Shown piece by piece: positions 44,786 to 54,062 of a stretch of DNA of 64,000 nucleotides (positions are counted from its first letter, which is position 1; each line of letters begins with the position of its first letter). The notes beneath the pieces are model-generated. The model did not search any database, was not told where the DNA came from, and saw only the letters and a program-made list of their open reading frames with translations. The stretch is taken from NCBI GenBank assembly GCA_024399495.1, contig JAKSNY010000003.1, positions 1 to 64,000 of the forward strand. The letters run 5' to 3'. A program made the translations under genes and the position numbers. This DNA is from Paludibacteraceae bacterium (GTDB lineage Bacteria > Bacteroidota > Bacteroidia > Bacteroidales > Paludibacteraceae).

Positions 44786-45910
44786 ATGCAAGTTCCATTT
44801 CTTTCACTAAAAGACATAACAGCCAAATACGCTGATGAAATCCACGCTGCAGTCAGCAGGGTGGTGGATTCTGGTTGGTATTTGCAAGGGGAGGAAAACG
44901 CAAAGTTTGAGTCTGATTATGCAAATTATATTGGCACTAAATATTGTATTGGGTGTGCAAATGGTTTGGATGCTTTAATTTGGATATTCAGGGCATATAT
45001 TGAATTAGGAGTGATGAAACCTGGCGATGAGGTTATTGTGCCGTCAAATACTTATATAGCAACAATTCTGGCTATTACAGAGAATGGACTGAAACCTGTG
45101 TTGGTAGAGCCTAAACCAAATACTCTTGAGATAGATGATGATAGGATAGAGGAGAGAATAACAAATAAGACAAAGGCTATATGTATAGTTCATTTGTATG
45201 GCAGACTTGCTTATACCGATAAAATTGGTTATATTTGCAAGAAATATAATTTGAAGTTGATTGAGGATAATGCTCAAGCACACGGATGTGCGTATAAAGG
45301 ACAAAAGACAGGTTCAATAGGAGATGCATCGGGTCATAGTTTTTATCCTGGGAAGAATTTAGGTGCGTTGGGAGATGCAGGGGCTGTTACAACTAACGAT
45401 AAAGAATTGGCTGATTGTGTAAGAGCATTGGCAAATTATGGCAGTCAGAAGAAGTATGTATTTAAATATGCTGGCAGAAACAGTAGGTTAGATGAGATTC
45501 AGGCTGCTATACTTGATGTAAAACTGAAACATTTGGATGAGGATGTTAAACTGCGTCAGCAAGTAGCAAAGTACTATTATGATAATATCAATAATCCTTT
45601 GATTACTCTGCCAGATAGATTGCCAGATGAGAACAATGCGTATCATCTGTTCCCGATTCTTGTAAAAGGCAAAGAAAACAGAGATAGATTGCAGAAATAT
45701 CTTGCAGACAATGGGGTTGGAACCGTAATACATTATCCTATAGCACCACATAAACAAGAGTGCTATGCAAATGAGACTTGGAATACACCACAACTTAGTT
45801 TGCCAATAACAGAGAGATTGGCTGATGAGGAACTGAGTTTGCCGATGGGACAATGCTTGACACGTTTTGATGTTGATATAATTTGTGGTTTTTTGAATGA
45901 CTTTATTTGA
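44786..45910 (+). CDS. FdtB-like dTDP-3-amino-3,6-dideoxyhexose transaminase
   Basis: 374 residues from ATG 44786 ([19 protein letters not shown], the family's usual start); an in-frame ATG at 44765 lies inside the previous gene. PLP Asp in EDNAQAHGC and Lys in [18 protein letters not shown] are intact, 29 residues apart. The [13 protein letters not shown] block is typical of 3-aminotransferases (FdtB, QdtB). With the FdtA- and FdtC-like enzymes it would make dTDP-Fuc3NAc or dTDP-Qui3NAc. It lacks the repeat insertion seen in the other two aminotransferases. Confidence 0.88.
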   Translation: MQVPFLSLKDITAKYADEIHAAVSRVVDSGWYLQGEENAKFESDYANYIGTKYCIGCANGLDALIWIFRAYIELGVMKPGDEVIVPSNTYIATILAITENGLKPVLVEPKPNTLEIDDDRIEERITNKTKAICIVHLYGRLAYTDKIGYICKKYNLKLIEDNAQAHGCAYKGQKTGSIGDASGHSFYPGKNLGALGDAGAVTTNDKELADCVRALANYGSQKKYVFKYAGRNSRLDEIQAAILDVKLKHLDEDVKLRQQVAKYYYDNINNPLITLPDRLPDENNAYHLFPILVKGKENRDRLQKYLADNGVGTVIHYPIAPHKQECYANETWNTPQLSLPITERLADEELSLPMGQCLTRFDVDIICGFLNDFI

Positions 45911-45920
45911 TTTTTATAAT

Positions 45921-46916
45921 ATGGATTTATCTATTATTGTTCCAATTTATAATTCTGCAGAATTTCTTAGAGAATGTTTAGATTCTATATGTAATCAAAC
46001 ATATTCTAAATGGAGGTGTATTCTAGTAAATGATGGCTCAACTGACAATAGTCAAGAAATTATTGATGAATACTGTAAGAATGACGAACGTTTCTCTTGT
46101 ATGATTAAGAACAATGAAGGCTCTTGTGCTAAGGCTAGGTATTATCCAATGGATAAAATAGATTCAGAATGGATTATCAGTGTTGATTCTGATGATGTGA
46201 TTGAACCTGAATTCGTGGAAAAATTGGTAAAAAAACAATCTGAGACGAGTGCTGATTATGTGTCTAATACGTTGGTTTTTTGTAAATATGGGGTATCTGG
46301 AGAAGTCTGGCGATTGCCTAATAGGGAGTTTAATATTGAACAAGTATTATCAGGGAAAGAGTGTTGTGCATTAACTATTGGAGGATGGAAAATTGGAGGT
46401 GGAGGACTTTTAAAAAGAGAATTCTTTCTTTCTTCTCCTCCTGGTCCATACATTAATTCTGATGAGATTAATACCAGGTTACGTATGCTGTCTGCAAACA
46501 AAGTTGCTTTTGCTGACGCAAAATATTATTATAGAGCAAATGTGGGTTCGAGTATTAGCATATCTAGTAAAATGTTTGAACGTACATTAGTGGATATGCA
46601 GTTGGAGCAATTTGTGTATGATAATTTTCCAGAGCGTGAAGACAAAATAAATGCATTGGCGTGGCAACGTCTGTTTAATTTAATTTACCTTACGGCAGAT
46701 TATAATATTCATAAGAGTGAATTTACAAAAGAAGAGCAAGAAAAGGCTTATAAAATTTTACTCCAATCATATAAATCAATGAATCGTAAGACGGCACGAA
46801 AAGCCGCTCCGATACAATCCTTAATGTTAACTCATTCGTTTACATTGTTTTCTATGTTGGCTACACTATATGTAAAATATAAACGCAGTCACGGAGGAAA
46901 ATTTTATTATAGATAA
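45921..46916 (+). CDS. GT2 glycosyltransferase
   Basis: 331 residues from ATG 45921; an in-frame ATG at 45897 overlaps the previous gene and gives an atypical N-terminus. DLSIIVPIYNSAEFLRECLDS, ILVNDGSTDNS and the metal site WIISVDSDDVIEP (about 87-99). No membrane helix except a weak one near the C-terminus. Confidence 0.86.
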   Translation: MDLSIIVPIYNSAEFLRECLDSICNQTYSKWRCILVNDGSTDNSQEIIDEYCKNDERFSCMIKNNEGSCAKARYYPMDKIDSEWIISVDSDDVIEPEFVEKLVKKQSETSADYVSNTLVFCKYGVSGEVWRLPNREFNIEQVLSGKECCALTIGGWKIGGGGLLKREFFLSSPPGPYINSDEINTRLRMLSANKVAFADAKYYYRANVGSSISISSKMFERTLVDMQLEQFVYDNFPEREDKINALAWQRLFNLIYLTADYNIHKSEFTKEEQEKAYKILLQSYKSMNRKTARKAAPIQSLMLTHSFTLFSMLATLYVKYKRSHGGKFYYR

Positions 46917-46918
46917 GT

Positions 46919-47857
46919 ATGATATCCGTAGTCATTCCATTATATAACAAATCAGCAAGTATTGCTCGCACAATTCAAAGCATACTTGACCAAACATTTC
47001 AGCAATTTGAGATTGTTGTAGTGGATGATGGCTCTACTGATGGTAGTGTAGCTGTTCTTGAATCAATTGAAGATAAGAGACTTAGATTGATTAAGAAGGA
47101 GAATGGCGGTGTATGTTCTGCAAGAAATAAGGGAATACAAGAAGCAAAATATGATTATATAGCCTTGCTTGATGCTGATGATTGTTTTGACAAGGAATAT
47201 CTTGCAGAACAAATTAAATTGATAAAGGATTTTCCTGAGGCAATGATGTGGGGAATAAATTTTGCTGAACTATATGATGGAAAGTTAATCAGAGAACTAC
47301 CTACAGGGCTTCCTAAAGGATTCAGGGGCATTGTCGAAGGCTATTTTGACAAGACATTACAAAACGGACGCATATCAGACCTGTTTTGTTCATCATCTGT
47401 GGTGATAAGAAAATCTGTGTTTGATGTTGTTGGGGCGTTTGATGAACGAATTAAATATGCCGAGGATACGGATATGTGGTGGCGTATAATAGCTAACTTT
47501 CCAGTTGTGTTCTATGACAAATATATGGTGTTCTACTATTATGATGCTGAAAATAGGGCTATGAATAGAGAACGGCTTTTGAAGTATTGGTTGCCATATT
47601 ATGTGGATAAATATTCATCATATAAAGGTAATGAACCTTTTTATACTTTTGCTGAAAGATGGTGTGCCGTAAAGATTAAGCAAGTTTATTTCAATAATAA
47701 GAATCAAAGGACAGATGCAAAAACAGCATCTGCAAAGTTAGATTATAGGGTGTTACCTATAAAGTATAAGTACTTGTTTCAAAAACCATATTATATTGGG
47801 AAGTTTGTATACATAATGACAGAATTTATATTGAAAATAAAGAAGTTGATTGGTTGA
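46919..47857 (+). CDS. GT2 glycosyltransferase, paralogue flanking the heptose genes
   Basis: 312 residues. ISVVIPLYNKSASIARTIQS, VVVDDGSTDGS and YIALLDADDCFDKEYL (about 79-94). It resembles the glycosyltransferase at 50662 throughout (GFRGIVEGYFD against GFRGYIDNPWI; YAEDTDMWWRI against YGEDIDLWYRL; YDAENRA against VDAENRA). The two bracket the heptose cassette. It overlaps the next gene by four bases. Confidence 0.88.
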   Translation: MISVVIPLYNKSASIARTIQSILDQTFQQFEIVVVDDGSTDGSVAVLESIEDKRLRLIKKENGGVCSARNKGIQEAKYDYIALLDADDCFDKEYLAEQIKLIKDFPEAMMWGINFAELYDGKLIRELPTGLPKGFRGIVEGYFDKTLQNGRISDLFCSSSVVIRKSVFDVVGAFDERIKYAEDTDMWWRIIANFPVVFYDKYMVFYYYDAENRAMNRERLLKYWLPYYVDKYSSYKGNEPFYTFAERWCAVKIKQVYFNNKNQRTDAKTASAKLDYRVLPIKYKYLFQKPYYIGKFVYIMTEFILKIKKLIG

Positions 47858-49113
47858 ATATGAGCATCAAAGTAGTTATAATTGCAGGAGGTAAAGGTAC
47901 CAGAATTGCATCTGTGGCATCTGATATACCTAAATCCATGATTCCTATTGCGGGTAAGCCTGTGGTGGAGTATCAGATTGAACTTGCAAAGCGTTATGGC
48001 TTTACAGATATATTGTTTCTTATAGGGCATCTTGGTGAGCAGATTCAGGAATATTTTGGTGATGGTTCAAAGTGGGGTGTTAATATTGATTATTATAGGG
48101 AGACGGAACCTCTTGGAACTGCCGGGGCGTTGCCTATAGTTAAAGATAGATTGACAGATACATTCTTTGTGTTTTATGGCGATACTATTATGGATTTTGA
48201 TATGCAGGCTATGCTTGATTATCATAAATCACATAATGCCAAGGCTACACTATTCCTGCATCCAAATGACCATCCTTATGATTCTGATTTAATAAGTGTT
48301 GATGGAAATGGTATGGTTGATGGCTTTATGTTTAAGCCGCACGATGAGTTGAAAGAATACCAGAATCTTGTAAATGCCGCTCTTTATGTGTTTGATAAAG
48401 AGTGCGTTTATTATATTCCGCAAGGTAAATGCGCTATGGAGAAGGGCTTGTTCCCCATATTATTCAACAAAGGACTGAAAATGGCAGGGTATGTGTCATC
48501 GGAGTACATAAAGGATATGGGAACACCTGACCGTTGGGAGAGTGTTACCGCCGATGTTAAAAGTGGCAAGGTGGCAAAGCTTAATAGAATAAATAAACGC
48601 CCTGCTGTATTCCTTGATAGGGATGGAGTTGTTAATGAAGAGGTGGATTTGCTTCATAAGGCAGAGCAGATGAAGTTGATTGAAGGTGCTGCAGAAGCAA
48701 TAAAAAAAATAAATAAATCGGGGTATCTTGCAATTATTGTGACAAATCAGCCTGTTATTGCAAGAAATTTGTGTACATTTGCAGAATTAAGTAGAATCCA
48801 TAATAGGCTTGAAACTTTGCTTGGTGAGCAAGGTGCTTATTTAGATGGAATATATTTCTGTCCTCATCATCCAGATAAAGGATATCCAGAGGAGAGGGTG
48901 GAATATAAGATTGTATGTGATTGCCGCAAACCTAAGCCAGGTATGTTAATCAGAGCTACTGAAGAGCATAATATTGATTTGGCAAACTCATTTATGATAG
49001 GGGATAGTGACCGAGATGTACAGGCGGGTGAGAACGCTAAAGTTAAATGCAGTTATAAGATAGAAACAAATAAATCTAACGCATTGTTAGACCTTGTAAA
49101 CAAAATATTATGA
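47854..49113 (+). CDS. Heptose-1-P guanylyltransferase/heptose-bisphosphatase fusion
   Basis: 419 residues. The N-terminal nucleotidyltransferase (1 to about 235: IIAGGKGTRIASVASDIPKS, FVFYGDTIMDFDM) is HddC-like. The C-terminal HAD phosphatase (about 250-419: FLDRDGVVNEEVD, FCPHHPDKG and the CDCRKPKPGM zinc loop, MIGDSDRDVQAG) is GmhB-like. Together they dephosphorylate heptose 1,7-bisphosphate and add GMP to give GDP-D-glycero-alpha-D-manno-heptose. The two functions are separate genes in the S-layer heptose pathway model. It overlaps the kinase gene by four bases. Confidence 0.9.
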   Translation: MNMSIKVVIIAGGKGTRIASVASDIPKSMIPIAGKPVVEYQIELAKRYGFTDILFLIGHLGEQIQEYFGDGSKWGVNIDYYRETEPLGTAGALPIVKDRLTDTFFVFYGDTIMDFDMQAMLDYHKSHNAKATLFLHPNDHPYDSDLISVDGNGMVDGFMFKPHDELKEYQNLVNAALYVFDKECVYYIPQGKCAMEKGLFPILFNKGLKMAGYVSSEYIKDMGTPDRWESVTADVKSGKVAKLNRINKRPAVFLDRDGVVNEEVDLLHKAEQMKLIEGAAEAIKKINKSGYLAIIVTNQPVIARNLCTFAELSRIHNRLETLLGEQGAYLDGIYFCPHHPDKGYPEERVEYKIVCDCRKPKPGMLIRATEEHNIDLANSFMIGDSDRDVQAGENAKVKCSYKIETNKSNALLDLVNKIL

Positions 49114-50087
49114 TAATAGCAAGAACACCACTTAGAATTTCTTTTGCAGGAGGTGGTTCTGACCTTCCAAGTTTCTACAGGAAAGATAGAGCCGCTGTTT
49201 TAAGTACTTCAATTAACAAGTATGTATATCTTGCTATCCACGACTATTTTTATCCCAACCAAACATTGTTGAAATACTCAAAAACCGAATTGGTAAGTTC
49301 ATTTGAAGAGATACAACATCCTATTTTCAGGGAGTGTATGTCAATGCTTGATATATCGGGATTGGATATATCATCTATGGCGGATGTGCCTGCTGGGACA
49401 GGGCTTGGCTCAAGTAGTTCATTTACAGTATGTTTGCTTAATGTTTTGAACGCATATAAACATAAATTTGTATCTCCTGAGTATCTTGCATCAACCGCTT
49501 GTGATATTGAGATAAATAGATTGGGAGAGCCTATAGGTAAGCAAGACCAATATGCTGCTGCATACGGAGGTCTTAATTTTATTGAGTTCAATGCTGATGA
49601 AACTGTAAACGTCAGCACTATTGTTATGGACCCTGAGGCAAAACGCAAACTTGAGCGTAATCTAGTAATGGTTTATACGGGGCATACACGTTCAGCAAGT
49701 CAGATTCTAAAGCAGCAGAATCAGGAGATGTCAAAAGATGATAAGCGTCAGATTATGCGTCAGATGGTTGATATGGCTTACGAACTAAAGGATGTTCTAC
49801 AACGCAATGAGATAGATCAATTTGGCAGGATACTTCACGAAGGGTGGTTGTTGAAACAGAAGTTGTCTAATGGTATTTCCAATCCAGATATTGCCAATCT
49901 ATATGAACAAGGTTTGAAGGCTGGTGCTCTTGGTGGAAAGCTACTTGGAGCAGGAGGAAGTGGATTCTTACTTTTCTATTGCCCTGAAGAGATTCAAGAG
50001 TCATTTTGGAACAAGATGCCGACTAATAGTAAGTTTGACTTTAAATTTGATAATACAGGCTCAAAGATTATTTATACTGAGAATTAA
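49110..50087 (+). CDS. hddA: D-glycero-alpha-D-manno-heptose 7-phosphate kinase (HddA)
   Basis: 325 residues, GHMP kinase. IIARTPLRISFAGGGSDLPSF at the N-terminus and the glycine/serine-rich ATP loop VPAGTGLGSSSSFTV (about 91-105) are typical of HddA; the GGKLLGAGGSGFLLFY motif lies near the C-terminus. It phosphorylates C1 of heptose 7-phosphate, committing to the GDP-heptose branch. Confidence 0.92.
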   Translation: MIIARTPLRISFAGGGSDLPSFYRKDRAAVLSTSINKYVYLAIHDYFYPNQTLLKYSKTELVSSFEEIQHPIFRECMSMLDISGLDISSMADVPAGTGLGSSSSFTVCLLNVLNAYKHKFVSPEYLASTACDIEINRLGEPIGKQDQYAAAYGGLNFIEFNADETVNVSTIVMDPEAKRKLERNLVMVYTGHTRSASQILKQQNQEMSKDDKRQIMRQMVDMAYELKDVLQRNEIDQFGRILHEGWLLKQKLSNGISNPDIANLYEQGLKAGALGGKLLGAGGSGFLLFYCPEEIQESFWNKMPTNSKFDFKFDNTGSKIIYTEN

Positions 50088-50092
50088 ACGAT

Positions 50093-50662
50093 ATGGATTA
50101 CAAAAAAGATATAAAAGAGTATTTTGAAAGACTCAAAAATACCATAGACCAGATGTCAATTGATGACATTAATGGTCTTATGAATGTGCTTGAGAATGCT
50201 CGTGAGAGCGGAAAGCAGATTTTTATTATGGGTAACGGAGGTTCTGCCGCCACTGCTTCTCATTCAGTGTGTGATTTTAATAAGGGTGTGTCATACGGTA
50301 AAGATAGGAAACGCTATAAGTTCATTTGTCTTAATGATAACTTCCCGACAATGATGGCGTACGCCAATGATGTATCATATGATGATGTCTTTGTTGAACC
50401 TCTGAAAAACTTCTTTAATGAAGGAGATATTGTTATTGGCATATCTGGTTCAGGTAATTCAAAGAATGTGCTTAAAGCCATAGAGTGGGCTAATGATAAT
50501 GGTGGTGTAACAGTGGGTATATCGGGTTATACTGGTGGTAAGATGAAACAGATGAGCAGGTTTAATGTTCACGTTCCAATTATGGATATGCAGATAACAG
50601 AAGATATACATATGGTGCTTGTACACTGTATTATGAAAATTCTTGGAGGAGGACACTGTTAA
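50093..50662 (+). CDS. gmhA: Sedoheptulose 7-phosphate isomerase (GmhA)
   Basis: 189 residues, SIS domain. MGNGGSAATASHSVCDF (about 43-59) and GISGSGNSKNVLKAIEWA (about 115-132) fit GmhA; QITEDIHMVLVHCIMKIL at the C-terminus carries the usual Glu/His. It makes heptose 7-phosphate, the substrate of HddA. It overlaps the next gene by one base. Confidence 0.92.
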   Translation: MDYKKDIKEYFERLKNTIDQMSIDDINGLMNVLENARESGKQIFIMGNGGSAATASHSVCDFNKGVSYGKDRKRYKFICLNDNFPTMMAYANDVSYDDVFVEPLKNFFNEGDIVIGISGSGNSKNVLKAIEWANDNGGVTVGISGYTGGKMKQMSRFNVHVPIMDMQITEDIHMVLVHCIMKILGGGHC

Positions 50663-51603
50663 TGGTTTCAATAGTAATTCCATTATATAATAAGGCTCAA
50701 AGCATAACTGCTACTATAATGTGCATACAGGCACAAACCTATCAGGATTTTGAAATAGTGGTGGTTGAGGGGTGGAGTACAGACGGAAGTACGGAAATCA
50801 TAAAGGATTTGGCATCTAAAGATAAACGCATAAGAGTGCTTATGCAGCAAGATAGGCACGGTGTTACACCTGCCCGTAATGAAAGCATAGAGGCAGCAAA
50901 GTATGATAGAATAGCATTTATAGATGCTGATGATTATTGGGAACCCAAATATCTTGAAACTCTTGTAAAACTTATGGATGAATTTCCTGATGCCGGTATT
51001 TGGGGACTGCATCACGGGGAGATTTGTAATGGTGTGAAGGTTGATGCAAGAAAAATTATGCAAGATGGTTTTAGGGGATACATTGACAACCCTTGGATAT
51101 TGGGTAGCCCTTACTGGACAGGGGCTGTGGGCATATCAAAGAAAGCATTTGAAAAGATAGGAGGCTTTGACAATAGAATTATATATGGAGAGGATATTGA
51201 TTTGTGGTATAGATTGATGTTAGAGTTTCCATGTGTCTTTGAGGATACAGTGTTGTCATATTACAGAGTGGATGCAGAGAACAGGGCTTGTAATCAAGTA
51301 TTTCCGTTAAAATTGCATATTCCGTATTATATAGATAAATATGCTGAATATAGGGCTAACAATGTTGATTTTAGGAGATTCTTTGATTTGCAGTGCCTAT
51401 ACAGATTGTTCCCATATACAGGTATCAAGGAGTATAAAGATGATTTAGATAAAGTTCTTAAACAAATAGACTTTAGTTTGCAGAAAAAATCCATGTATCT
51501 TAGATTCAAATGCCCATATCTATACAAACTATATGTTAAGTTGCGTGGAAGAGATGATAAAACCAAATATGAGGAGTATAAAGGTGGTTCACAATTATGT
51601 TGA
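50662..51603 (+). CDS. GT2 glycosyltransferase with altered donor motif
   Basis: 313 residues, paralogue of 46919. VSIVIPLYNKAQSITATIMC and the metal site IAFIDADDYWEPKYL (about 83-97) are normal. The usual VVDDGSTDG donor-binding motif reads VVEGWSTDG (about 35-43), replacing the Asp-Asp-Gly by Glu-Gly-Trp. It may have a changed donor or weaker activity. It overlaps the next gene by seven bases. Confidence 0.86.
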   Translation: MVSIVIPLYNKAQSITATIMCIQAQTYQDFEIVVVEGWSTDGSTEIIKDLASKDKRIRVLMQQDRHGVTPARNESIEAAKYDRIAFIDADDYWEPKYLETLVKLMDEFPDAGIWGLHHGEICNGVKVDARKIMQDGFRGYIDNPWILGSPYWTGAVGISKKAFEKIGGFDNRIIYGEDIDLWYRLMLEFPCVFEDTVLSYYRVDAENRACNQVFPLKLHIPYYIDKYAEYRANNVDFRRFFDLQCLYRLFPYTGIKEYKDDLDKVLKQIDFSLQKKSMYLRFKCPYLYKLYVKLRGRDDKTKYEEYKGGSQLC

Positions 51604-52580
51604 AATTATCTATAATAGTACCTGTTTATAATGTTTCCAAATACTTGGCAAAGTGTTTGGATTCATTGCTTGTTCAGGATTTGATGATAGAAGAGTATGA
51701 GATAATTGTTGTGAACGATGGCAGTACAGATAATTCTGGCGAAATTGCCAAAGAGTATGCTGACAAATATTCAAACATTATTCTTATTAATCAGGAAAAT
51801 CAAGGGTTAAGTGGTGCAAGAAATACAGGCATTAAGGTAGCTCAAGGCAAATATATTCAATTTGTAGATTCTGATGATTATTTAGAGCCTAATGTATTGA
51901 AGACTTTGGTGGATAAGATGGATGGTGACAGTTTGGATGTGTTAAGGTTCAACTATCAGAATGTAAATGAGAACTATGAAGTATATGAGCCATATAAGGA
52001 GCATAAGCCATTTGTTGATTATAGAGATGAGATTTGTGATGGCTTAACATTCTTAACAGAGAGATTAGGATATGGGTGTTATGCTTGGCAGTTTATCATT
52101 AAAACCGATATTTTTACAAAAGATGGTAACCTATTTAAACCAGGTATATATTTTGAAGATACAGAGTGGACTCCACGTATTCTTACACAGACACATAGAG
52201 TAACTTCTACAGAATTTATGGTTTACAACTATTTACTGAGAAGCGGTTCTATAACTAATAGTGTATCAATAGAAAAGAAACGTAAAGTATTGGATGATAA
52301 GATGGCATTAATCCAATCTTTAAAAGAACAAATGTCTGATAAATCGGATAAAAGGTGGTATGAGGGGATGATTAGTGCAACTGTGGTGTCAATAGTAGGA
52401 ATTATAGTTACTGATTTTTATGATGATAAAGACAAGATACTTAAAAAACTAAAATCGTTTGATGTTTTTCCGTTGTCAAAGTATCATCTTTCAAAATCTC
52501 AAAAAAAGAAAATAGCATTAATCAACATTTCTTCAAACATATTATGTTGGCTATTACACATTTTGTATAAATTTAAATGA
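51597..52580 (+). CDS. GT2 glycosyltransferase
   Basis: 327 residues. KLSIIVPVYNVSKYLAKCLDS, IVVNDGSTDNS, LSGARNTGI and YIQFVDSDDYLEPN (about 87-100). The C-terminal tail is basic then hydrophobic (ISSNILCWLLHILYKFK). It overlaps the next gene by four bases. Confidence 0.87.
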   Translation: MLKLSIIVPVYNVSKYLAKCLDSLLVQDLMIEEYEIIVVNDGSTDNSGEIAKEYADKYSNIILINQENQGLSGARNTGIKVAQGKYIQFVDSDDYLEPNVLKTLVDKMDGDSLDVLRFNYQNVNENYEVYEPYKEHKPFVDYRDEICDGLTFLTERLGYGCYAWQFIIKTDIFTKDGNLFKPGIYFEDTEWTPRILTQTHRVTSTEFMVYNYLLRSGSITNSVSIEKKRKVLDDKMALIQSLKEQMSDKSDKRWYEGMISATVVSIVGIIVTDFYDDKDKILKKLKSFDVFPLSKYHLSKSQKKKIALINISSNILCWLLHILYKFK

Positions 52581-54058
52581 TACAGATACAACAAAATATC
52601 ACATTGTTTCCACGCTGGATGAGCAATAAGTCTATTGCTTTCTATTTTATTGCATTATTGCTTGTTAGTGCAATCTATCAGCAATTTTCACTGCCGTGGT
52701 ATTATATGTTATCCGGAAGTGTGTCTGTGTTCGTGTTTTTCCATTATGCAACCACATTATCAAGGCAATGGACTACTAATAAAATAACTACCGACAAACG
52801 TTTTGAAAAGAAAATATTTTGGGCTTCGTTTGCTATCCGTTTTGTTTGGATGACACTAATATACATAGTTTTTCAAACTGAATATGATAATGCATTTGGC
52901 TTTGAAAACGGTGATGCTACATTTTATAGTGATTCGGCAAAAAATGTGGCATCTTTGATTATAAATGGACAATTTGATGAAATAGTTTCTATATTTGGGG
53001 ATATGGATATTTCTGACATTGGTTATGCTATATATCTTGGATTAGTGTATGCTCTAACAGATAATAGCATCTATATTAGTCGCATAATAAAATGTTTGTT
53101 ATCTGCTTGGACTGTGTTGTTTATGTTCCGCATAGCAAAAGTAAATTATGGAGATAATATTGCAAGATTGACTGCTATATTTTGTATGCTTTGGCCAAAT
53201 TTCTGGTATTATTGTGGTACTAGTCTCAAGGAGACGGAAATGGTATTTTTAGGTGTGCTTTTTGTGTATATGGCTGACTCTATGTTACGAACAACAAATT
53301 TTTCTGCTTGGGAAATCATCCCAATTCTTTTAATATCCGCTGCTCTATTTACATTTAGAACAGCATTAGCGTTACTTACTGTTTTGTGCTTATTGTTCTC
53401 CATAGTTATGTCTTCCACTAAAGTGATAGGATGGGGAAAACGAATAATAATTGGTTTCTTAGCATTACTCCTAATTGGAGTCACTATGGGCAACTCTGTT
53501 ATGGAGCATACAACTGAATTAGTGGAGGAGGTTCAATCAGGTAAACAGGCTTATAATATGGAATGGAGGGCAAGACGTGAGCACGGAAACAAATTTGCTA
53601 AATATGCGGGGAAAACTGTATTTGCCCCTCTTATTTTCACTATTCCGTTTCCAACAATGATTAGACCATTTGAAGGACAAGAAAATCAACAATTATTGAA
53701 TGGCGGTAATTATATTAAAAATATTCTATCTTTTTTTGTAATACTCTCAATGTTTATGTTGTTGTTTAGTGGTAAGTGGCGTAATAATTTAGTTCCATTA
53801 TCTTATCTAATAGGATATATGGTTATTTTAGCAATGTCACAGTATGCACAGTCGGAGCGTTTTCATCAACCTGCAATGCCAATTGAGTTTATGTTTGCCG
53901 CTTACGGACTATCACAAGTACTGAAAGGTGTACCAGTATATAAAAATATTGGTAGTCGCATTAAATATAAAAAATGGTTTAATATGTGGTGTGTTCTTAT
54001 GTTTGTTGCTGCTATTGCTTGGGGTTGGTTTAAGCTTGCAGGACGTGGATTAATTTAA
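52577..54058 (+). CDS. Polytopic GT-C glycosyltransferase candidate
   Basis: 493 residues with about ten membrane helices. The first loop has FENGDATFYSDSAKNVASLI (about 112-131), like the acidic motif of GT39/GT83-type enzymes that use polyprenyl-phosphate sugars in the periplasm, and SLKETEMVFLGVLFVY (about 215-230) is also typical. It could use the donor made by the DPMS-like enzyme at 24309. An O-antigen polymerase is the alternative. Confidence 0.7.
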   Translation: MIQIQQNITLFPRWMSNKSIAFYFIALLLVSAIYQQFSLPWYYMLSGSVSVFVFFHYATTLSRQWTTNKITTDKRFEKKIFWASFAIRFVWMTLIYIVFQTEYDNAFGFENGDATFYSDSAKNVASLIINGQFDEIVSIFGDMDISDIGYAIYLGLVYALTDNSIYISRIIKCLLSAWTVLFMFRIAKVNYGDNIARLTAIFCMLWPNFWYYCGTSLKETEMVFLGVLFVYMADSMLRTTNFSAWEIIPILLISAALFTFRTALALLTVLCLLFSIVMSSTKVIGWGKRIIIGFLALLLIGVTMGNSVMEHTTELVEEVQSGKQAYNMEWRARREHGNKFAKYAGKTVFAPLIFTIPFPTMIRPFEGQENQQLLNGGNYIKNILSFFVILSMFMLLFSGKWRNNLVPLSYLIGYMVILAMSQYAQSERFHQPAMPIEFMFAAYGLSQVLKGVPVYKNIGSRIKYKKWFNMWCVLMFVAAIAWGWFKLAGRGLI

Positions 54059-54062
54059 TATT

